Shown piece by piece: positions 6,048-8,125 of a DNA stretch of 8,125 bases (the stretch's first letter is position 1; each line of letters opens with the position of its first letter). The position numbers and the translations under genes were made by a program. The stretch covers positions 1-8,125 of the forward strand of contig JACQTH010000603.1 of assembly GCA_016210935.1 (NCBI GenBank), written 5' to 3'. A model generated the notes under the pieces. The model did no database searches. It was given only the letters and a program-made list of their open reading frames with translations, and had not been told where the DNA came from. The stretch comes from Acidobacteriota bacterium. Its GTDB lineage: Bacteria; Acidobacteriota; Vicinamibacteria; Vicinamibacterales; JACQTH01.

Positions 6048-6093
6048 CATTGAGAGATCTGGTGATTTGGAATCTATGACCAGATTCTCAATG
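6048..6093. promoter_or_regulatory. AT-rich palindrome upstream of BMC operon
   Basis: CATTGAGAGATCTGGT (6048-6063) and ACCAGATTCTCAATG (6079-6093) form a 15-bp inverted repeat with one bulged G. Inside the loop, GATT (6064-6067) and AATC (6071-6074) can add a second short stem. The surrounding 70 bp (6031-6100) is 39 percent GC by my count, far below the neighbouring genes. It lies 13 bp upstream of the aldolase ATG. It could be an operator for a dimeric regulator controlling the BMC operon, a 5'-UTR hairpin, or the remnant of a small mobile element. A weak promoter-like pair, TTGAGA (6050-6055) and TCTATG (6073-6078) with 17 nt between, overlaps it, but this is a poor match. The palindrome is certain; its function is not. 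Confidence 0.55.
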
Positions 6094-6106
6094 TCATCGA
6101 TGGACC

Positions 6107-6958
6107 ATGCGCTCTGAGACCGAACTGCGCGCCGATATCGTCGAAGTGGGGCGCCGGCTCCACGCGCGCGAGTACATCGCGTCGAATGACGGGAATATCA
6201 GCGTGCGCCTCGACGCCGAGCGGCTGCTCACGACGCCCAGAGGCGTCTCCAAGGGCTTCATGACGCCCGACATGCTGGTGGTGACCGACATGAACGGGCG
6301 TCGGATCTCGGGCGATCGCGATCCTTCGTCCGAGATCCTGATGCATCTCGCGGTGTACGAGAATCGTCCGGACGTCAAAGCGGTCGTCCACGCGCATCCC
6401 CCGGTGGCGACCGGGTTCGCCGTCGCCGGGATTCCGCTCGATCGCGCGGTGCTGGCGGAGGTCATCACGACGCTCGGCAGCATCCCGATCGCGGACTACG
6501 GGACGCCTTCGACGATGGAGCTGGCGGATGCGGTCCGGAAGTACATCCGGGCGCACGACGGGCTGCTGCTGGCGAATCACGGCGCGCTGACGGCGGCCGG
6601 TGACGTGATGGCGGCCTATTACAAGATGGAGACAATCGAGCATTTCGCGCGCATCAGCCTGGTGGCGCGCGTATTGGGCGGCGAGCGGCTGCTGTCGCGG
6701 CAGGAGGTCGAACGCCTGCAGGGGCTCCGGGGGGCCTACGGCATCGCCGCGCCGGCCCAGCTGTGCCCTGACGATGCTGAGCAGGGGCCGCCGGGCGAAG
6801 ACGTCACCTGTCAGGTCGTGCGCGCGCCGCGGTCGTCGCGTCCGGACCAACGAGTCATCGCGCCACAATCGGGGGGCGGCGCGTCGGACGGCGAAATTCG
6901 GTTAACATACCGCGAACTCACGGCGCTGATTGAAGACGCCGTCAGAAGCCTGAAGTGA
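6107..6958 (+). CDS. BMC-associated class II aldolase with encapsulation peptide
   Basis: A zinc-dependent class II aldolase of the FucA/RhaD/AraD family, which cleaves sugar-1-phosphates such as L-fuculose- or L-rhamnulose-1-phosphate to DHAP and lactaldehyde. The catalytic domain covers about residues 1-215. The metal ligands are H95 and H97 (HAHPP) and H158 (ANHGA), and the likely catalytic acid/base is E76 (PSSE). Other family marks are NDGNIS, TTPRGVSKGFM and the YGTPST loop. At 283 residues it is about 65-70 longer than E. coli FucA. The excess is a Pro/Gly/Ser-rich linker (about 217-262) and a predicted amphipathic helix (263-283, IRLTYRELTALIEDAVRSL). This arrangement is typical of enzymes packed into microcompartments. 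Shell genes follow directly. The true substrate is unproven. The start ATG at 6107 lacks a good Shine-Dalgarno. Confidence 0.9.
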   Translation: MRSETELRADIVEVGRRLHAREYIASNDGNISVRLDAERLLTTPRGVSKGFMTPDMLVVTDMNGRRISGDRDPSSEILMHLAVYENRPDVKAVVHAHPPVATGFAVAGIPLDRAVLAEVITTLGSIPIADYGTPSTMELADAVRKYIRAHDGLLLANHGALTAAGDVMAAYYKMETIEHFARISLVARVLGGERLLSRQEVERLQGLRGAYGIAAPAQLCPDDAEQGPPGEDVTCQVVRAPRSSRPDQRVIAPQSGGGASDGEIRLTYRELTALIEDAVRSLK

Positions 6959-6963
6959 TCACG

Positions 6964-7041
6964 GGGTTCGGGATTTGGGATTCGGGGTTCGTTGGTTTGA
7001 CGACGATCTTCCGAATCCCGAATCCCGATTCCCGAATCCCG
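6964..7041. repeat. Inverted heptad repeat array, aldolase-BMC-H spacer
   Basis: The left arm (6964-6991) is GGGTTCG, GGATTTG, GGATTCG, GGGTTCG. The right arm (7014-7041) is AATCCCG, AATCCCG, ATTCCCG, AATCCCG, the reverse complement of GGGATTC-type heptads. The two arms can form a hairpin of about 28 bp around a 22-nt loop inside what should be one operon. G-runs at 6963-6966, 6970-6972, 6977-6979 and 6984-6987 fit a quadruplex motif on the plus strand. The hairpin may attenuate or process the transcript between enzyme and shell genes, which need very different protein amounts. Confidence 0.9.
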
Positions 7042-7058
7042 GGAACGAAAGATCGATC

Positions 7059-7064
7059 AGGAGG
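7059..7064 (+). promoter_or_regulatory. Strong Shine-Dalgarno for BMC-H
   Basis: AGGAGG lies 8 nt upstream of the BMC-H ATG at 7073, a near-ideal ribosome binding site. Among the genes whose starts are visible here, only this one has such a site, consistent with the very high copy number needed for the main hexameric shell tile. Confidence 0.85.
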
Positions 7065-7072
7065 GGACTCAT

Positions 7073-7366
7073 ATGGGTGAGGCGCTCGGCATGGTCGAGA
7101 CCAAAGGGCTCGTCGCGATGATCGAAGCGGCTGACGCGATGGTCAAGGCCGCCAAGGTCACGCTGGTGGGCTGGGAAAAGATCGGCGCAGGCTACGTGAC
7201 CGCGATCGTCCGCGGCGACGTGGCGGCCGTGAAGGCGGCCACCGATGCCGGCGCGGCGGCCGCGCGCCGCGTGGGCGAGCTGGTGGCGGTGCATGTGATT
7301 CCGCGGCCGCACTCGAACCTCGAGGAGACGCTGCCCATCGGCAAGGCCAACGTGGCGAAAGTCTGA
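7073..7366 (+). CDS. BMC-H hexameric shell protein (PduA/CcmK-like)
   Basis: The main facet protein of a bacterial microcompartment; cyclic hexamers tile into the shell and their central pore passes small metabolites. The 97-residue single BMC domain (Pfam 00936 type) is standard length. It begins GEALGMVETKGLVAMIEAADAM and has the edge lysine K25, the pore loop EKIGAGY (35-41), RGDVAAVKAATDAG, and VHVIPRPH with the conserved R78. The pore residue equivalent to Ser40 of PduA is A39, followed by G40-Y41, which could change pore polarity. The strong AGGAGG site fixes the start at ATG 7073. Flanking EutN-type vertex genes and the tagged aldolase confirm a BMC operon. No second BMC-H or BMC-T is visible in this window. 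Confidence 0.97.
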   Translation: MGEALGMVETKGLVAMIEAADAMVKAAKVTLVGWEKIGAGYVTAIVRGDVAAVKAATDAGAAAARRVGELVAVHVIPRPHSNLEETLPIGKANVAKV

Positions 7367-7369
7367 TGA

Positions 7370-7476
7370 GTAGCCAGTGTCCAGGGGCCGGAGTCGCGTG
7401 CTGGCGGCCGGCAGCTGACTCACGCGCACGATAGCCGCATGAGCCGCTGGCTACGGACCACTCGCTACGGGCCACT
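7370..7476. repeat. Heptad array and nested hairpins, BMC-H to BMC-P spacer
   Basis: The right side (7449-7476) alternates two heptads: GGCTACG, GACCACT, CGCTACG, GGCCACT, a 14-bp unit repeated twice. The left side begins GTAGCCA, GTGTCCA (7370-7383); GTAGCCAG (7370-7377) pairs exactly with CTGGCTAC (7447-7454). Inside this, GAGTC (7391-7395) pairs with GACTC (7416-7420) around a GC-rich core. It is the least G/C-asymmetric array of the set. It ends just before the next ATG, with no Shine-Dalgarno. Confidence 0.7.
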
Positions 7477-7482
7477 ATTCCA

Positions 7483-7752
7483 ATGATCGTCGCCAAAGTC
7501 GTGGGCACCGTCGTGGCCACGCGCAAGGACGAACGTCTCGTCAGCAACAAGCTGCTGCTTGCACGTCCGGTCGACGTGCGCGGTCAGGTCGAGGGCGGCT
7601 ATCTGGTCGCGGTCGATACGGTCGACGCCGGGTTCGGCGAGACGGTGCTGATCGTCAGCGGGAGCTCCGCCCGCATGGCCTCAGGCATGAAGGATTGTCC
7701 CGTCGATGCCGCGATCGTCGGTATCATCGACACCATCGAGGTCTCCGAGTAA
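7483..7752 (+). CDS. BMC-P pentameric vertex protein (EutN/CcmL), copy 1
   Basis: Forms pentamers that cap the vertices of the microcompartment shell. The 89-residue protein has the EutN/CcmL (Pfam 03319 type) pattern: VVGTVVATRK at the start, KLLLARPVD, VAVDTVDAGFGETVLIVSGSSAR in the middle, and PVDAAIVGIIDTIEV at the end. Length and motifs are complete, so it should be functional. The ATG at 7483 has no recognisable ribosome binding site. Its TAA overlaps the next ATG by one base (TAATG), so copy 2 is probably translated by reinitiation and made in a fixed ratio. Low output of vertex proteins relative to BMC-H is expected, because only 12 vertices exist per shell. Confidence 0.95.
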   Translation: MIVAKVVGTVVATRKDERLVSNKLLLARPVDVRGQVEGGYLVAVDTVDAGFGETVLIVSGSSARMASGMKDCPVDAAIVGIIDTIEVSE

Positions 7753-8018
7753 TGCAGCTCGCCCGCGTCATCGGAGACGTCGTCGTCACCCGCAAGGATC
7801 CTGGACTGACAGGCTTGAAGCTGCTGGTCGTGCAGCCGCTGACGCCGGACCGCAAGCCGATCGGCCGCCCGCTCGTGGCCGTGGATTCAATCGGCGCCGG
7901 CGTCGGCGAGGAAGTGTTCTTCGTGCGCGGCAAGGAGGCGAGCTTCCCCTTCTATCCGACCGAGGTTCCAACGGATGCCGGGATAGTTGGGATCGTCGAC
8001 CACTGGAGCGTCGAATGA
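7752..8018 (+). CDS. BMC-P pentameric vertex protein (EutN/CcmL), copy 2
   Basis: A second, clearly diverged EutN/CcmL vertex protein of 88 residues: VIGDVVVTRK, LKLLVVQPL, LVAVDSIGAGVGEEVFFVRG, and PTDAGIVGIVDHWSV. The segment replacing the usual GSSAR loop is KEASFPFYPTEV, so it is not a recent duplicate of copy 1. The frame is open further upstream inside copy 1, but the ATG at 7752 aligns with the family N-terminus (MQLARVIGDVV) and overlaps the preceding stop as TAATG, so I start it there. Several BMC-P paralogues in a row are known from other compartment types such as PVM and Haliangium, where they may occupy different vertices. Confidence 0.95.
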   Translation: MQLARVIGDVVVTRKDPGLTGLKLLVVQPLTPDRKPIGRPLVAVDSIGAGVGEEVFFVRGKEASFPFYPTEVPTDAGIVGIVDHWSVE

Positions 8019-8024
8019 CGGGCC

Positions 8025-8086
8025 GGCCCCCAGCCCCCGGATTGTTTCTTTTCTCTCCGGCCCCCGGCCCCTGGTCCCCGGCCCCC
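8025..8086. repeat. C-rich heptad array, BMC-P copy 2-3 spacer
   Basis: GGCCCCC and AGCCCCC (8025-8038), then a pyrimidine-rich stretch, then GGCCCCC, GGCCCCT, GGTCCCC, GGCCCCC (8059-8086). Unlike the other spacers, both parts have the same C-rich orientation, so this is a direct rather than inverted arrangement. The minus strand reads as runs of four to five G separated by 2-3 nt and fits a quadruplex motif. It ends 8 bp before the next ATG. Confidence 0.8.
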
Positions 8087-8094
8087 GTAGCGTT

Positions 8095-8125
8095 ATGCTC
8101 CTAGGCCGCGTGATCGGCAACGTCG
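8095..8125 (+). CDS. BMC-P vertex protein, copy 3 (N-terminal fragment)
   Basis: ATG at 8095 begins MLLGRVIGNV, the typical first strand of EutN/CcmL proteins (xLGRVIGxVV), and is cut by the window end after ten residues. Its position after two other BMC-P genes supports a third vertex paralogue. There is no Shine-Dalgarno; a C-rich heptad array precedes it. Only the N-terminus is seen, so the call depends on this short match and context. Confidence 0.75.
   Translation, partial: MLLGRVIGNV

Noticed and set aside
6050..6078. Sigma-70-type promoter TTGAGA-17-TCTATG before the aldolase
   Set aside because: The -10 match is poor and it overlaps a palindrome whose composition alone would create such hits; noted only as a possibility within the palindrome entry.
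6091..6117. Eight-codon leader peptide (MSSMDHAL) overlapping the aldolase start
   Set aside because: There is no ribosome binding site and no regulatory codon bias; it probably arises by chance.
7695..7751. Upstream start for BMC-P copy 2 inside copy 1
   Set aside because: The extra residues are an Arg/His-rich shadow of copy 1; ATG 7752 gives the exact family N-terminus and a TAATG junction.

Overview
The window is GC-rich bacterial DNA with every gene on the plus strand. The gene order folP-cdaA-cdaR-glmM, a PdxJ of the NxNK/EFNIEG-like type, a bacterial microcompartment (BMC) locus led by a class II aldolase, and spacers full of short GC-rich repeats all suggest an uncultured-type Acidobacteriota (possibly Vicinamibacteria). 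That placement is inference; there is no rRNA or other phylogenetic marker here.

Layout. (1) 1-3384 is a conserved housekeeping block: the 3' end of folP (dihydropteroate synthase), cdaA (diadenylate cyclase), cdaR (YbbR-domain partner of CdaA) and glmM (phosphoglucosamine mutase). It links folate synthesis, c-di-AMP signalling and peptidoglycan precursor supply. (2) 3532-4296 is pdxJ (vitamin B6 synthesis). Its stop codon falls on the first bases of a REP-like palindromic element (4294-4391). (3) 4436-6037 holds an exported alpha/beta hydrolase without an ATG start, a membrane-anchored TPR protein, and a small membrane-anchored YHS-like protein overlapping it by 4 bp. (4) 6107-8125 is the start of a BMC operon: a class II (fuculose/rhamnulose-phosphate-type) aldolase with a linker and a C-terminal amphipathic helix that looks like an encapsulation peptide, one hexamer-forming BMC-H shell protein, two complete pentamer-forming BMC-P (EutN/CcmL) vertex proteins, and the first codons of a third. 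By analogy with PVM-type compartments, the aldolase would release an aldehyde such as lactaldehyde inside a protein shell. The aldehyde dehydrogenase and the rest of the pathway would lie past 8125. An AT-rich palindrome (6048-6093) sits immediately upstream of the aldolase.

The most unusual non-coding signal is in the spacers. Seven of them carry degenerate 7-bp tandem repeats. The heptad sequence differs from spacer to spacer. In five spacers the upstream array is purine- or G-rich and the downstream array is its approximate reverse complement, ending a few bases before the next start codon. Four of these are clear; the one before the TPR gene is minimal. Several arrays read as G3N4 repeats, so they could form either hairpins or G-quadruplexes. 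The genes that follow mostly have pyrimidine-rich leaders with no Shine-Dalgarno sequence; the BMC-H gene is the exception. No spacer exceeds 300 bases. No tRNA, rRNA, CRISPR array, transposase or convincing rho-independent terminator was seen.
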